Of a DNA stretch of 64,000 nt, positions 54,253 through 64,000 are shown one piece after another. The notes beneath the pieces were generated by a model that did not search any database, was not told the origin of the DNA, and saw only the letters and a program-made list of their open reading frames with translations. A program made the position numbers and the translations under genes. Numbering within the stretch: position 1 is the stretch's first letter; each line of letters opens with the position of its first letter. This stretch comes from Bacteroides caecimuris (lineage in GTDB: Bacteria > Bacteroidota > Bacteroidia > Bacteroidales > Bacteroidaceae), in assembly GCF_001688725.2 (NCBI RefSeq), contig NZ_CP015401.2, forward strand, positions 1,302,001 through 1,366,000, written 5' to 3'.

Positions 54253-55920
54253 ATGTATACAGACAAGAAGAACATACTCCAGTTGGTTGCGTTGCTCGAG
54301 GCGCATGGGATTACTAAGGTTGTGTTGTGTCCGGGTAGTCGTAATACGCCCATAGTACATACTTTGTCTAACCATCCGAATTTTACCTGCTATCCGGTGA
54401 CGGATGAACGGAGTGCCGGCTATTTCGCTATCGGTCTTGCGTTGAATGGTGGTAAGCCTGCTGCTGTCTGTTGCACTTCCGGTACTGCATTATTAAACCT
54501 TCACCCGGCTGTGGCAGAAGCATTTTATCAAAATGTTCCTCTGGTCATTATTTCCGCGGATCGTCCCGCTGCCTGGATCGGGCAGATGGATGGACAGACA
54601 GTACCACAACCAGGCGTATTTCAGACATTGGTTAAGAAGTCGGTAAACCTTCCGGAGATTCATACGGAAGAAGATGAATGGTATTGCAATCGTCTGGTGA
54701 ATGAGGCTTTGCTGGAAACGAACCATCATGGAAAAGGACCGGTACATATCAATGTCCCTATTTCTGAACCGTTGTTCCAGTTTACGGTCGATTCACTTCC
54801 TGAAGTGCGTGTCATTACCCGTTATCAGGGGTTGAACGTCTACGATCGTGATTATAACGATTTGGTCGACCGGATGAGTAAATACCAGAAGCGTATGATT
54901 ATCATCGGTCAGATGAATCTTATCTATCTGTTTGAAAAAAGATATATCAAGTTATTATATAAACATTTTGCTTGGTTGACGGAACATATCGGCAACCAGA
55001 CAGTTCCCGGTATTCCGGTAAAGAACTTTGATGCGGCGCTTTATGCCATGCCCGAAGAGAAGGTTGCCCAGATGGTGCCGGAGTTGTTGATTACTTATGG
55101 AGGACATGTCGTTTCCAAACGATTGAAGAAATTTCTCCGTCAGCATCCGCCTAAAGAGCATTGGCACGTATCGCCGGATGGTGAGGTGGTCGATTTGTAC
55201 GGCTCATTGACTACAGTGATCGAAATGGACCCGTTCGAGTTTCTGGAGAAGATAGCCAGTTTGCTGGACAATCGGACTCCCGAATATCCCCGTGTGTGGG
55301 AAAACTATTGTAAGACCATCCCCGAACCGGAATTTGCCTATTCGGAAATGTCTGCCGTCGGCGCATTATTGAAATCCTTACCGGAGTCATGTGCGTTGCA
55401 TCTGGCAAACAGTTCGGTGGTGCGTTATGCGCAATTATACTCCATTCCTTCTACGATTGAAGTTTGTTGCAACCGGGGGACAAACGGTATTGAAGGCTCG
55501 CTATCTACGGCTGTCGGTTATGCGGCAGCTTCCGACAAACTGAACTTTATAGCTATCGGAGATTTGAGCTTTTTCTATGATATGAATGCATTGTGGAATG
55601 TCAATGTTCGCTCCAATCTGCGTATTCTTCTGTTAAATAATGGAGGAGGAGAGATTTTCCATACCTTGCCGGGATTGGATATGTCGGGTACCTCACATAA
55701 ATTTATTGCGGCAGTCCATAAAACATCCGCCAAAGGTTGGGCAGAGGAACGTGGATTCCTCTATCTGCAAGCACAAAATGACGAAGAACTGGCTGAAGCG
55801 ATGAAAACTTTCACTCAACTGGAAGTTATGGAGCAGCCTGTGCTCTTGGAGGTGTTTACCAACAAAAACAAGGATGCGCGCATGTTGAAGAATTATTATC
55901 ATCAATTAAAACAAAAATAG
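54253..55920 (+). CDS. menD: SEPHCHC synthase MenD
   Basis: 555 residues, ThDP-dependent. N-terminal PYR domain ([34 protein letters not shown]), central domain and C-terminal PP domain with [14 protein letters not shown] and the metal/ThDP segment [15 protein letters not shown] ... [13 protein letters not shown]. Condenses isochorismate with 2-oxoglutarate. 19 bp after menF. Confidence 0.96.
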   Translation: MYTDKKNILQLVALLEAHGITKVVLCPGSRNTPIVHTLSNHPNFTCYPVTDERSAGYFAIGLALNGGKPAAVCCTSGTALLNLHPAVAEAFYQNVPLVIISADRPAAWIGQMDGQTVPQPGVFQTLVKKSVNLPEIHTEEDEWYCNRLVNEALLETNHHGKGPVHINVPISEPLFQFTVDSLPEVRVITRYQGLNVYDRDYNDLVDRMSKYQKRMIIIGQMNLIYLFEKRYIKLLYKHFAWLTEHIGNQTVPGIPVKNFDAALYAMPEEKVAQMVPELLITYGGHVVSKRLKKFLRQHPPKEHWHVSPDGEVVDLYGSLTTVIEMDPFEFLEKIASLLDNRTPEYPRVWENYCKTIPEPEFAYSEMSAVGALLKSLPESCALHLANSSVVRYAQLYSIPSTIEVCCNRGTNGIEGSLSTAVGYAAASDKLNFIAIGDLSFFYDMNALWNVNVRSNLRILLLNNGGGEIFHTLPGLDMSGTSHKFIAAVHKTSAKGWAEERGFLYLQAQNDEELAEAMKTFTQLEVMEQPVLLEVFTNKNKDARMLKNYYHQLKQK

Positions 55921-55923
55921 ATT

Positions 55924-56748
55924 ATGTCAACACAAAGAGAGTGGACAACCATCAGAGAATACGACGATATTCTTTTTGATTATTATAATGGAATTGCCCG
56001 TATCACGATCAACCGTGAGCGCTATCGGAATGCGTTTACTCCGACAACTACTGCTGAAATGAGTGACGCATTGCGCATCTGCCGTGAAGAAGCGGATATT
56101 GATGTGATTGTAATTACCGGAGCCGGTGATAAGGCATTCTGTTCCGGTGGCGACCAGAATGTGAAAGGACGTGGCGGATATATCGGAAAAGACGGTGTGC
56201 CTCGTCTTAGCGTATTGGATGTGCAAAAGCAGATTCGCAGCATTCCGAAACCGGTGATTGCTGCCGTGAACGGTTTTGCCATTGGTGGAGGACATGTGCT
56301 TCATGTGGTATGTGATTTGTCCATTGCGTCGGAAAATGCTATTTTCGGTCAGACGGGTCCTCGTGTAGGTAGCTTTGATGCCGGGTTCGGTGCGTCTTAT
56401 CTGGCACGTGTAGTGGGGCAGAAGAAAGCGCGCGAAATCTGGTTCCTCTGCCGGAAGTATAATGCACAAGAAGCATTGGACATGGGATTAGTGAATAAAG
56501 TAGTTCCCTTGGAGCAGTTGGAGGATGAATATGTGCAGTGGGCGGAAGAAATGATGCAGCTTAGTCCGTTGGCTTTACGCATGATTAAAGCAGGATTGAA
56601 TGCCGAACTGGACGGTCAGGCAGGTATTCAGGAATTGGCTGGCGATGCAACGTTGCTCTATTACCTGACTGATGAAGCACAGGAAGGCAAGAATGCGTTC
56701 TTGGAGAAACGTAAACCGAACTTCAAACAATATCCGAAATTTCCCTAA
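55924..56748 (+). CDS. menB: 1,4-dihydroxy-2-naphthoyl-CoA synthase
   Basis: 274 residues, crotonase fold. Oxyanion-hole and active-site loops [15 protein letters not shown] and [17 protein letters not shown]; family-specific [20 protein letters not shown] and [20 protein letters not shown]. It cyclises succinylbenzoyl-CoA. Starts 3 bp after menD. Confidence 0.96.
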   Translation: MSTQREWTTIREYDDILFDYYNGIARITINRERYRNAFTPTTTAEMSDALRICREEADIDVIVITGAGDKAFCSGGDQNVKGRGGYIGKDGVPRLSVLDVQKQIRSIPKPVIAAVNGFAIGGGHVLHVVCDLSIASENAIFGQTGPRVGSFDAGFGASYLARVVGQKKAREIWFLCRKYNAQEALDMGLVNKVVPLEQLEDEYVQWAEEMMQLSPLALRMIKAGLNAELDGQAGIQELAGDATLLYYLTDEAQEGKNAFLEKRKPNFKQYPKFP

Positions 56749-56754
56749 GATCGG

Positions 56755-56934
56755 TTTTGCTACAGAGTACCACAGAGAGTACCACAGAGTTTGCTTTTCC
56801 TGCGTTTAAGCCCGATTTTCTGCAAAGCAAGACTGTGTGGAGGAGAGAACGGTAAGAGAACTGCAAGAGATATAACTTATTAAAACTTCGTGAGGCTCTG
56901 TGTTATTCTGTGGTGAATTGAAAAATTATTCACG
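56755..56934. repeat. Short tandem repeats between menB and menC
   Basis: AGAGTACCACAG occurs twice in tandem (about 56764-56790), and CTCTGTG/CTGTGGTG complements appear near 56893-56916, forming an imperfect stem that spans the gap. Nothing else identified. It could affect mRNA stability between menB and menC. Confidence 0.5.
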
Positions 56935-57960
56935 ATGAATTGTAAAATAGAAATCATTCCCCGATTGCTCCATTTCAAGCAACCTGCCGGGACTTCTAGG
57001 GGAACATATACTACGCGTAAAGTTTGGTATCTTCATTTTACCTCTCCCGACTTCCCCGGCAGAGTGGGAATAGGAGAGTGTGCACCTTTGCCCGCTTTAA
57101 GTTGTGACGATCTTCCTGATTACGAAGATATATTAGTGAAAGTCTGCCGGAAAGTAGAGAGGGAACAAGGCAGATTGGATATGGATGGCTTGTGTGATTA
57201 TCCTTCAATTTTATTTGGTCTAGAAACGGCTATCCGGCATTTCTTTGCAGGAAACTGGGCTTTATGTGATACAGCTTTCTCGCGTGGAGAAGTTGGCATT
57301 CCGATTAACGGTCTTATCTGGATGGGAGATTTTCAGAACATGTTATCCCAGATTGAGAAAAAGATGGAAGCCGGATTTCGTTGTATCAAGTTAAAGATAG
57401 GCGCCATCCATTTCGAAGAAGAACTGACATTGTTGCGCCATATTCGGACACATTTCTCTTCTAAAGAAATAGAGTTGCGTGTAGATGCAAATGGTGCCTT
57501 TTCGCCAGCGGAGGCAATGGAAAAACTGAAGCGTTTGTCAGAGCTTGATTTACATTCCATCGAACAGCCGATCCGTGCCGGACAATGGGAGGAAATGGCC
57601 CGTCTTGTTTCCGACTCTCCATTACCGATCGCTTTGGATGAAGAATTGATAGGATACAATACATTGGAAAGAAGACAGGAACTGCTTTCAACCATCCGTC
57701 CGCAATATATCGTTATTAAACCTTCTCTTCACGGAGGAATCTGCGGAGGAGACGAATGGATTACCGAAGCTGAAAAACAACATATCGGCTGGTGGATAAC
57801 TTCCGCTTTGGAATCAAACATTGGGCTGAATGCCATTGCCCAGTGGTGTGCAACATTCAGCAATCCGTTGCCACAAGGACTGGGAACAGGATTGCTCTTT
57901 ACGGACAACGTGGAAGTTCCTCTTGAAATAAGAAAAGATTGTTTGTGGTTTTGTAAATGA
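56935..57960 (+). CDS. menC: o-Succinylbenzoate synthase
   Basis: 341 residues, enolase superfamily. Catalytic Lys in FRCIKLKIGAIHFE, metal ligands in LRVDANGAF, DLHSIEQPI and LDEELIGY, and second Lys in YIVIKPSLHGGICG. It dehydrates SHCHC to o-succinylbenzoate. The gene follows a 186 bp gap after menB and precedes menE by 21 bp. Confidence 0.94.
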   Translation: MNCKIEIIPRLLHFKQPAGTSRGTYTTRKVWYLHFTSPDFPGRVGIGECAPLPALSCDDLPDYEDILVKVCRKVEREQGRLDMDGLCDYPSILFGLETAIRHFFAGNWALCDTAFSRGEVGIPINGLIWMGDFQNMLSQIEKKMEAGFRCIKLKIGAIHFEEELTLLRHIRTHFSSKEIELRVDANGAFSPAEAMEKLKRLSELDLHSIEQPIRAGQWEEMARLVSDSPLPIALDEELIGYNTLERRQELLSTIRPQYIVIKPSLHGGICGGDEWITEAEKQHIGWWITSALESNIGLNAIAQWCATFSNPLPQGLGTGLLFTDNVEVPLEIRKDCLWFCK

Positions 57961-57981
57961 TAGTATTTAAAGGATATTCCG

Positions 57982-59103
57982 ATGATATTTGATCGAAAAC
58001 AACAGCGCTTGCTACTGGAAGGAAAAGAATATTCTTTGGAAGATATAAGGCGATTGATAGCGGGAGGAGCAGAGGCTCATTCTCCTGCTAGTTGGGATTT
58101 ATATCTTTTCCTGAATGAATGGTTTAACGATTCTCCTGTCATTACTGTTCATACATCAGGCTCTACGGGTACACCTAAAGAACTGATCGTCCGTAAAGAC
58201 CAAATGATGCAAAGTGCGCGTCTGACTTGCGAATTTTTGAATTTGGAGAAAGGTCAGTCAGCGTTATTATGTATGAATCTTCGTTATATCGGTGCGATGA
58301 TGGTGGTCGTGCGTTCGTTGGTTGCAGGCTTGAATTTGATTGTACGTCCTGCTTCCGGTCATCCTTTAGCGGATATAGAAGAGCCTTTGAGATTTGTGGC
58401 AATGGTTCCCCTGCAAGTGTATAATACGTTGCAAGCTCCCGAAGAGAAAGAACGACTGAAGCAGACTGATATTTTGATTATAGGAGGCGGAGCGATTGAT
58501 GAGGCTTTAGAGGCGGAGATCAAAACTCTTCCGACTGCCGCCTATTCTACTTATGGTATGACTGAAACTTTATCTCATATTGCTCTTCGTCGCCTGAACG
58601 GACCATCGGCTTCGTCGCATTATCATCCGTTTTCTTCGGTAAAACTATCTTTATCCGTAGAAGATACATTGGTTATTGATGCTCCTCTTGTCTGCGACCA
58701 GATTTTGCGGACCAATGATATTGCACGTATTTATTCCGATGGAAGCTTTATGATTCTGGGTAGGGAAGACAATGTGATAAATAGTGGGGGAATTAAAATT
58801 CAGGCGGAGGAGATGGAAAAACTGCTTCGTCCTTTTATTTCTGTTCCATTTGTTATCACTTCAGTTCCTGACCAGCGTTTAGGACAGGCTGTAACTTTAT
58901 TATTGGAAGGTGAGCGGGACACTGAAAAGATCGGAAATAAGCTGCACGAACTATTGGAACCTTATTATCGTCCCAAGTACATATTGACGACAGATTGTAT
59001 TCCGCAAGCAGGGAACGGTAAAGTGAATCGTGCGGAATGCCGTATTCTAGCCAAACAAATATTGACGACGTTTTACCCTCACATGTTCAAATCATTAAGC
59101 TAA
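57982..59103 (+). CDS. menE: o-Succinylbenzoate-CoA ligase
   Basis: 373 residues, short for the adenylate-forming family (E. coli MenE about 450), the compact form usual in Bacteroides. P-loop HTSGSTGTPKELIVRK, YSTYGMTETLSHIAL, and C-terminal GREDNVINSGGIKIQAEEME and PQAGNGKVNRAE with the catalytic Lys. It activates o-succinylbenzoate with CoA for MenB. Confidence 0.92.
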   Translation: MIFDRKQQRLLLEGKEYSLEDIRRLIAGGAEAHSPASWDLYLFLNEWFNDSPVITVHTSGSTGTPKELIVRKDQMMQSARLTCEFLNLEKGQSALLCMNLRYIGAMMVVVRSLVAGLNLIVRPASGHPLADIEEPLRFVAMVPLQVYNTLQAPEEKERLKQTDILIIGGGAIDEALEAEIKTLPTAAYSTYGMTETLSHIALRRLNGPSASSHYHPFSSVKLSLSVEDTLVIDAPLVCDQILRTNDIARIYSDGSFMILGREDNVINSGGIKIQAEEMEKLLRPFISVPFVITSVPDQRLGQAVTLLLEGERDTEKIGNKLHELLEPYYRPKYILTTDCIPQAGNGKVNRAECRILAKQILTTFYPHMFKSLS

Positions 59104-59108
59104 CGTAA

Positions 59109-59185
59109 GTTCGATATAACTTTGTCCGCATGTTTTCCCCCTTCCCGAAGGAGGAGAACTGGAATAGTACAAGCTTATATCGAAC
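59109..59185. terminator. Inverted repeat between menE and uxuA
   Basis: GTTCGATATAA (59109-59119) and TTATATCGAAC (59175-59185) are perfectly complementary and enclose a GC-rich inner hairpin (CCTTC/GAAGG). It sits between convergent genes. Confidence 0.5.
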
Positions 59186-59248
59186 TGACATTAAGCTATA
59201 ATCAAATAGGCTAACGGTAGTGTGCTTTTGCAGAATAAGCAAACTTAA

Positions 59249-60433
59249 TCATAAGAGTCCATAGAGTTGTTTCTCATCATCCACCACAGCCATCATCCCT
59301 TCTACTTGTGCCAGAGCCAGCATACGTCCATGGAAAGAATAACCGGGATTGTAGCCTTTATCCTCATCTCCGAGCATCATCCGTCCATGATCTACGCGCA
59401 TGGGAAGTCCCGGATTCTCCTTCTCGAAAATACGGATGAGATCAATCAGGTGTCCTCTTCCTGATAGATGAGAACTTTCAATGAAGTTTCCACCCGGCAT
59501 GGCCTCTGTACTGCGTAGATGAACGAAATGGGTTCTTCCTGCAAACTTCTTCGCCAATTCACGAGTATCATTATGTGCGCCTGCACTAAGAGAACCAGCA
59601 CAGAAAGTCAGCCCATTATGCGGATTGTCTACGGCATTCAGGAACCATTCAATATCACTTTCATTCGTGACGATGCGTGGTAAACCTAGAACTTGGAATG
59701 GCGGGTCATCGGGATGTACACACATATTGACGCCATATTCTTCGCATACAGGCATGATTGCAGACAAGAAATAACGCATATTTTCTCGTAAAGCATCCCG
59801 GTCTATGTCTTTATATAAACCTAACAGACGTTTGAATATAGCAACTGGGTTTTTATCTCCTTCTTTGATATTACCGTTCACAAATCCTTGTGTCTTGACG
59901 ATAATGGTGTCAATCAAATCGTCCTTTTCGGTCTCTGTAATCACTTTGTCCAGTTCGGCAACTTTATGCAGTTCTTCTTCTGTATAGTCTTTTTCAGCTC
60001 CTTCACGTTCCAGTATTTTGATGTCGAAGTAAGCGAAACGAATACGGTCGTAGTAAAGCGAACTGGTACCATCCGGCCAAGGGTAGTGTAAATCCGTACG
60101 TATCCAGTCGATTACCGGCATGAAGTTGTAACAGACTGTTTTCACTCCGCATTTACCCAGGTTGGCAAGGCTTACTTTATAATTTTCAATCAACTGTTCA
60201 CGTTCCGTACCTGCATACTTGATTGCCTCACAAACCGGAAGGCTTTCCACGACCGACCAGCGCAACCCATACGATTCAATATACGATTTTAAATCGTTGA
60301 TGGCTTCTACTGTCCAAATCTCTCCGTTCGGTACCTCGTGTAATGCAGTGACGATTCCTTCAACACCTATCTGACGGAGCATTGGCAAGGTGATTTTATC
60401 TTTCTTGCCGAACCATCTCCATGTTTTTTCCAT
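59249..60433 (-). CDS. uxuA: Mannonate dehydratase
   Basis: 394 residues from MEKTWRWFGKKDKITLPMLR; a tandem Met is one codon earlier. Characteristic motifs: IGVEGIVTALHEVPNGE, YNFMPVIDWIRTDL, CVHPDDPPFQVLGLPRIV, FCAGSLSAGAHND, FVHLRSTEAMPGGNFIESSH and MRVDHGRMM, supplying metal ligands. It dehydrates D-mannonate to 2-keto-3-deoxygluconate. Cotranscribed with the upstream SDR gene. Confidence 0.95.
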   Translation of the reverse strand: MEKTWRWFGKKDKITLPMLRQIGVEGIVTALHEVPNGEIWTVEAINDLKSYIESYGLRWSVVESLPVCEAIKYAGTEREQLIENYKVSLANLGKCGVKTVCYNFMPVIDWIRTDLHYPWPDGTSSLYYDRIRFAYFDIKILEREGAEKDYTEEELHKVAELDKVITETEKDDLIDTIIVKTQGFVNGNIKEGDKNPVAIFKRLLGLYKDIDRDALRENMRYFLSAIMPVCEEYGVNMCVHPDDPPFQVLGLPRIVTNESDIEWFLNAVDNPHNGLTFCAGSLSAGAHNDTRELAKKFAGRTHFVHLRSTEAMPGGNFIESSHLSGRGHLIDLIRIFEKENPGLPMRVDHGRMMLGDEDKGYNPGYSFHGRMLALAQVEGMMAVVDDEKQLYGLL

Positions 60434-60465
60434 CATAACGTTTGAATAAATTAAAAGATTAAATA

Positions 60466-61281
60466 TTAAACGCCGCTGAATGCGCTGAAACCACCGTCGA
60501 TAGGCAGCATCGCTCCGGTTATGAAACTGGCGGCTTCACTACACAGAAATTGCACCGCACCATTCAATTCTTTAATGTCACCAAAACGTTTCATCGGAGT
60601 TTTAGCCAATACTTTCTTGCTTCTATCCGTCAGTGAGCCGTCCGGATTGATAAGTACGCGGCGGTTTTGGTCGCCGATGAAGAAGCCCGGAGCAATGGCA
60701 TTAACACGAATACCGTCACCATATTTCAGTGCCATTTCGCTGGCAAGCCATTGAGTGAAGTTGGCTACGGCAGTTTTGGCAGCCGAATATCCCGGTACAC
60801 GGGTGATAGCGCTGTATGCGGCCATTGATGATACATTAATGATGCATCCTTTGCCTTGTTTAGCCATAACCTTGCCAAATATCATGGATGGATAAACTGT
60901 TCCGTTCATATTCAGATTGGTGACTTTCTCCCAGCAGGAGATATCCATGTCATAAAAATGTTGTTCCGGTTCAAGAGTGGCTCCCGGCATATTGCCACCG
61001 GCAATATTCAGCAGAATATCAATCCGTCCCCATTTGGCTACGATTTCTTCGGCTACTTTTTCCAAGCTAGAGATGTCAAGGACATTGCCGATGATACCGA
61101 TTACATCGTCACCATATTGTTTGAGTTCAGCTACACGGTTGTCCAGTTGCTCCTGACGAATGTCAATAGCTACTACTTTTGCTCCCTGCTGTACAAAGTG
61201 TTGGGCGATATTTCCACCCAGTACACCACCTGCTCCGGTAATAACAGCGACTTTACTGGCAATACTAAATAATTCGTTCAT
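60466..61281 (-). CDS. SDR oxidoreductase, probable D-mannonate oxidoreductase
   Basis: 271 residues from MNELFSIASKVAVITGAGGV; the frame extends 18 codons upstream. Rossmann glycine motif TGAGGVLGGNIA, NNAG-equivalent LLNIAGGNMPG, catalytic Ser in NVSSMAAYSA and YSAAKTAVANF (Tyr-x-x-x-Lys). It probably interconverts fructuronate and mannonate, the step before uxuA; many Bacteroides use an SDR instead of UxuB. Confidence 0.85.
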   Translation of the reverse strand: MNELFSIASKVAVITGAGGVLGGNIAQHFVQQGAKVVAIDIRQEQLDNRVAELKQYGDDVIGIIGNVLDISSLEKVAEEIVAKWGRIDILLNIAGGNMPGATLEPEQHFYDMDISCWEKVTNLNMNGTVYPSMIFGKVMAKQGKGCIINVSSMAAYSAITRVPGYSAAKTAVANFTQWLASEMALKYGDGIRVNAIAPGFFIGDQNRRVLINPDGSLTDRSKKVLAKTPMKRFGDIKELNGAVQFLCSEAASFITGAMLPIDGGFSAFSGV

Positions 61282-61311
61282 GGTTCTATCAAATGTTTTT
61301 ATGAATGGATG

Positions 61312-61319
61312 CAAAAATA
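61312..61319 (-). promoter_or_regulatory. -7 element of the SDR-uxuA operon
   Basis: TATTTTTG on the minus strand, 31 bp before the SDR ATG; -33 match weak, suggesting an activator. Confidence 0.45.
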
Positions 61320-61346
61320 GCGGGTTTTTACACACACTATGATGCG

Positions 61347-61375
61347 TATCTTTGCAAGATATTTACCTATCTTTG
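61347..61375 (+). promoter_or_regulatory. Twin -7 elements before araC-family gene
   Basis: TATCTTTG at 61347-61354 and again at 61368-61375, both exact TAnnTTTG. Two start sites or an operator-like duplication, facing the divergent uxu promoter. Confidence 0.5.
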
Positions 61376-61401
61376 CAAAAGTAGTTTAGAAAGGAGAATT
61401 T

Positions 61402-62283
61402 ATGAAGAAGATAATGAACGAGAAGTTGGCTATTACGACTTCCAATCCCGTCCGTGCCCGTTTTTATGAATATCCGCGTTTCACTTACCCGTGGCATTTC
61501 CACAGTGAGTATGAAATTATCTATGTGGAGAAAGGAGAGGGGGATTGTCTCGTAGGCGACAGCATTATTCCTTATTTGGAAGGAGATTTGATTCTTTTCG
61601 GTTCTGAACTGCCTCATAGCATGCAGAGTCCGCCGGATAGCGGGGAAGAAGCTGATGACGGAGAAAAAACCGAACTGAAAGTAAAAGGCGTGAATATCCA
61701 GTTCGAGAAAGACTTCATGCATTATTCCATCTCTCAATATTCCCAGTTTATTCCCATCTGGAATCTGTTGGAAGATGCTTGCAGGGGAATTAAATTCACC
61801 GTTTCCCGTTCGGGAAAAGTCATCAAGCTATTAAAACAGATACCTTCTGCCAAAGGAGCAGAACAAATCATCCTGTTACTTTCACTTCTGCAAATAATGG
61901 CTACCAATGATAACAGGAAATATCTGACTACTTCTCATTATATCCCGTCCCCTTCCATTATGCGTAACGAAAGAATGGAAAAGGTGATTGCCTATCTTAA
62001 CAAACATTATATCGAGTCTGTCGGTCTGGATGAGATTGCTTCTTATACAGCCATGAATCCTACCGCCTTCTGCCGTTATTTCAAGGAAAACACAGGAAAG
62101 ACATTCAAAGAATATGTACTTGATATGCGTATCGGGTATGCCTGTAAACTGTTGAATAGTAGTGTGATGAATATATCACAAATCAGTGCGACGTGCGGAT
62201 TTGAATCTCCTGTGCATTTCAACCGTATCTTTAAACGGGTGACGGGGATGACACCTACTATTTATAGGGAGCAGATGGAATAA
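61402..62283 (+). CDS. AraC-family regulator
   Basis: 293 residues. An N-terminal cupin sensor (YPWHFHSEYEIIYVEKGEGD, FGSELPHSMQSP) and C-terminal double helix-turn-helix (LDEIASYTAMNPTAFCRYFK, ISATCGFESPVHFNRIFKRV). GGAG precedes the ATG. Divergent from the SDR-uxuA operon and followed by a GH97 gene, so it probably controls hexuronate or associated glycan use. Confidence 0.9.
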   Translation: MKKIMNEKLAITTSNPVRARFYEYPRFTYPWHFHSEYEIIYVEKGEGDCLVGDSIIPYLEGDLILFGSELPHSMQSPPDSGEEADDGEKTELKVKGVNIQFEKDFMHYSISQYSQFIPIWNLLEDACRGIKFTVSRSGKVIKLLKQIPSAKGAEQIILLLSLLQIMATNDNRKYLTTSHYIPSPSIMRNERMEKVIAYLNKHYIESVGLDEIASYTAMNPTAFCRYFKENTGKTFKEYVLDMRIGYACKLLNSSVMNISQISATCGFESPVHFNRIFKRVTGMTPTIYREQME

Positions 62284-62354
62284 TCTCTCCGGTGAATAAT
62301 TTGTTTGAGTATAATTTCCTTCTTGTTCGTATCTAATAGGAAAGAAGAATAAAC

Positions 62355-64000
62355 ATGAACGTAAATAGAATGAAGAAAAGAATTTTGCTTTTATTGCTGG
62401 TGATACCGGCATTGTTGAAAGCGCAGGATGTAATGACAGGAACCCGCCAGGAGCTGACCTCTCCCGACGGAGCATATCGTTTTACCTTCTATCAGCGTGC
62501 GGTGGGAGAGGATAATGTGCAAATGTATTACACCTTGACTTACAAGAACCGTCCGGTAATTGAAGAAAGTAAATTGGGTGTCTTGATTGAAAATCAGTTG
62601 TTCGAGTCGGCACTGGGTATTCCGAATGACACTTGTCATTTCTGGTGTGAGAATCTGAAGTTGACGGGAACAGAGCGACGGAAAGCGGATGAAACATGGA
62701 AACCTGTATATGGGGAACGTGCCGAGATTCGTGACTGTTATAATGAGATGACCCTGAAATTCAAGAAAGGCGAAGGAGACGGAGCACAGGAAGGTGGCTA
62801 TGATAAGCGCAAGAATTATTTTATGAATATCATAGTGCGTGCCTATGATGAAGGAGTCGCTTTCCGTTATCATTTTCCGGAAACAACCAACGGACTTTTC
62901 CTGCATATCATAGGCGAGCAAACCAGTTTCACAATGCCTCAAGGAACAATGGCTTATTATGAGCGTTGGGCACAAGGGCCTTATGCACTTCGTCCGTTGG
63001 AAGGATGGGGAAAAGAGGAGAGTGAACGTCCGTTGACCTTGAAACTGCCTGATGGATTATCAGTAGCCTTATTGGAAGCGGAAATGGTGGATTATGTCCG
63101 TGGCAAATTCCGTTTGTCGGCAGAGAAACCTTCCACTTTGGAGACAAGCCTGTATAGCAGTGTCGATATTATTTCTTCTTACAGCACTCCGTGGCGTGTC
63201 ATCATGGTCGGCGAACGTCCGGTCGATTTGATTAACAACAATGATATTGTCTTGAATCTGAATCCGGCTTGCAAACTGGCTGATACTTCTTGGATTAAAC
63301 CGGGGAAAGTATTCCGTTCGGGCGACCTGAAACAGGATAGGGTGAAAGCGGCCATTGACTTCGCGGCAGAGCGTGGCATCCGGTATGTGCACATGGATGC
63401 AGGCTGGTACGGGCCGGAAATGAAAGTGAGTTCGGATGCCACTACTGTTTCTCCGGATAAAGACCTTGATATACCTGCTTTGTGCCAGTATGCCGAATCG
63501 AAGGGAATCGGACTTATGGTATACGTCAATCAGCGTGCATTGGTGCAGCAATTGGATACTTTATTACCTTTATATAAGAAGTGGGGATTGAAAGGTATCA
63601 AGTTCGGTTTTGTGCAGATTGGTAATCAGCGATGGAGCACCTGGCTGCATGATGCAGTCCGTAAATGTGGAGAATACGGCCTGATGGTAGATATTCATGA
63701 TGAGTATCGTCCGACAGGTTTCAGCCGTACCTATCCCAACCTGATGACACAGGAAGGTATCCGTGGAAACGAAGAGATGCCGGATGCTACACATAACACG
63801 GTTCTTCCGTATACACGTTTCCTGGCAGGCGCTGCGGATTATACACTGTGTTATTTTAATGGCAGAGTGAAGAATACGAAAGCGCATCAGTTGGCAATGG
63901 CAGCAGTGTATTACAGTCCATTGCAGTTTATGTTCTGGTATGACCGACCGGAATTTTATAAAGGAGAAGAAGAACTGGAGTTTTGGAAAGCCATTCCGAG
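62355..64000 (+). CDS. GH97 glycoside hydrolase, N-terminal part
   Basis: 548 codons in frame to the window edge without a stop. A signal peptide (KKRILLLLLVIPALLKAQ) targets it to the periplasm; start at 62355 or Met6. The N-terminal beta-sandwich (TSPDGAYRFTFYQRAV; DEGVAFRYHFPE) precedes the TIM barrel (IRYVHMDAGWYGPE, KGIKFGFVQIGNQ, MVDIHDEYRPTGFSRTYPNL, MTQEGIRGNEE). GH97 enzymes are alpha-glucosidases or alpha-galactosidases; I cannot tell retaining from inverting here. 71 bp after the AraC-type regulator. Confidence 0.9.
   Translation, partial: MNVNRMKKRILLLLLVIPALLKAQDVMTGTRQELTSPDGAYRFTFYQRAVGEDNVQMYYTLTYKNRPVIEESKLGVLIENQLFESALGIPNDTCHFWCENLKLTGTERRKADETWKPVYGERAEIRDCYNEMTLKFKKGEGDGAQEGGYDKRKNYFMNIIVRAYDEGVAFRYHFPETTNGLFLHIIGEQTSFTMPQGTMAYYERWAQGPYALRPLEGWGKEESERPLTLKLPDGLSVALLEAEMVDYVRGKFRLSAEKPSTLETSLYSSVDIISSYSTPWRVIMVGERPVDLINNNDIVLNLNPACKLADTSWIKPGKVFRSGDLKQDRVKAAIDFAAERGIRYVHMDAGWYGPEMKVSSDATTVSPDKDLDIPALCQYAESKGIGLMVYVNQRALVQQLDTLLPLYKKWGLKGIKFGFVQIGNQRWSTWLHDAVRKCGEYGLMVDIHDEYRPTGFSRTYPNLMTQEGIRGNEEMPDATHNTVLPYTRFLAGAADYTLCYFNGRVKNTKAHQLAMAAVYYSPLQFMFWYDRPEFYKGEEELEFWKAIP

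Noticed and set aside
51889..59103. Composite transposon formed by the IS110 pair carrying the men genes
   Set aside because: The men operon lies outside the pair, and inverted IS110 copies are not known to move as a composite unit.

Overview
The window looks like a gut Bacteroides chromosome (B. thetaiotaomicron/ovatus-like). Reasons: exact copies of the Bacteroides promoter (TTTG, 19 bp, TAnnTTTG) before the tRNA and rlmF; a menaquinone operon; a GH97 glycoside hydrolase; hexuronate genes; and NBU/CTn-type mobile DNA. Species assignment is inference.

Layout. 1-462: 5' end of a type IIG-like restriction-modification gene running off the left edge. 489-2107: IS110-type element, copy 1. 2108-4497: remnant of a mobilizable element (MOBP relaxase, MobC-like protein, truncated primase), cut by IS21 copy 1 (4498-7138). 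7195-9048: IS1182-type element. 9574-13439: core genes sdaA, a 34-codon membrane ORF and mutS2. 13573-13657: tRNA-Ser(UGA), the anchor of a 35 kb island.

The island carries three copies of a 13-bp att-like core (13646, 23653, 48686). I read it as two integrated units in tandem. Unit A (13.6-23.7 kb) is a nearly intact NBU-like mobilizable element: integrase, arm-type repeats near both ends, MOBV relaxase with a hairpin-rich oriT candidate, primase, RepA-like ATPase, iterons, and cargo (AlkC/D-like repair protein, YhcG-type nuclease plus an unrecognised partner). Unit B (23.7-48.7 kb) is a decayed conjugative element: IntDOT-like integrase, ORF6N protein, ArdA, DUF3873 protein, a coupling-protein gene (traG/mobC) broken by IS21 copy 2 and a complete group II intron, AbiE toxin-antitoxin, IS66, a Crp-like regulator, a lipoprotein, an integrase stub, IS21 copy 3, an IS66 remnant, a 32-bp ardA scrap, an HNH protein, a DUF6261 protein and a structured RNA candidate.

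48.7-64 kb is mostly chromosomal: rlmF, IS110 copy 2 (inverted relative to copy 1), then HAD-hotdog fusion-menF-menD-menB-menC-menE (menaquinone synthesis). Convergent to it are uxuA and an SDR oxidoreductase (mannonate catabolism), with a divergent AraC-family regulator and the start of a GH97 hydrolase.

The most interesting material: the IS110 pair with a predicted guide-RNA hairpin whose stem pairing is kept between diverged copies; outward -7 elements in the same IS end facing an RM gene and the men operon; the tandem att architecture with arm sites; the doubly interrupted coupling gene; and two structured RNA candidates.
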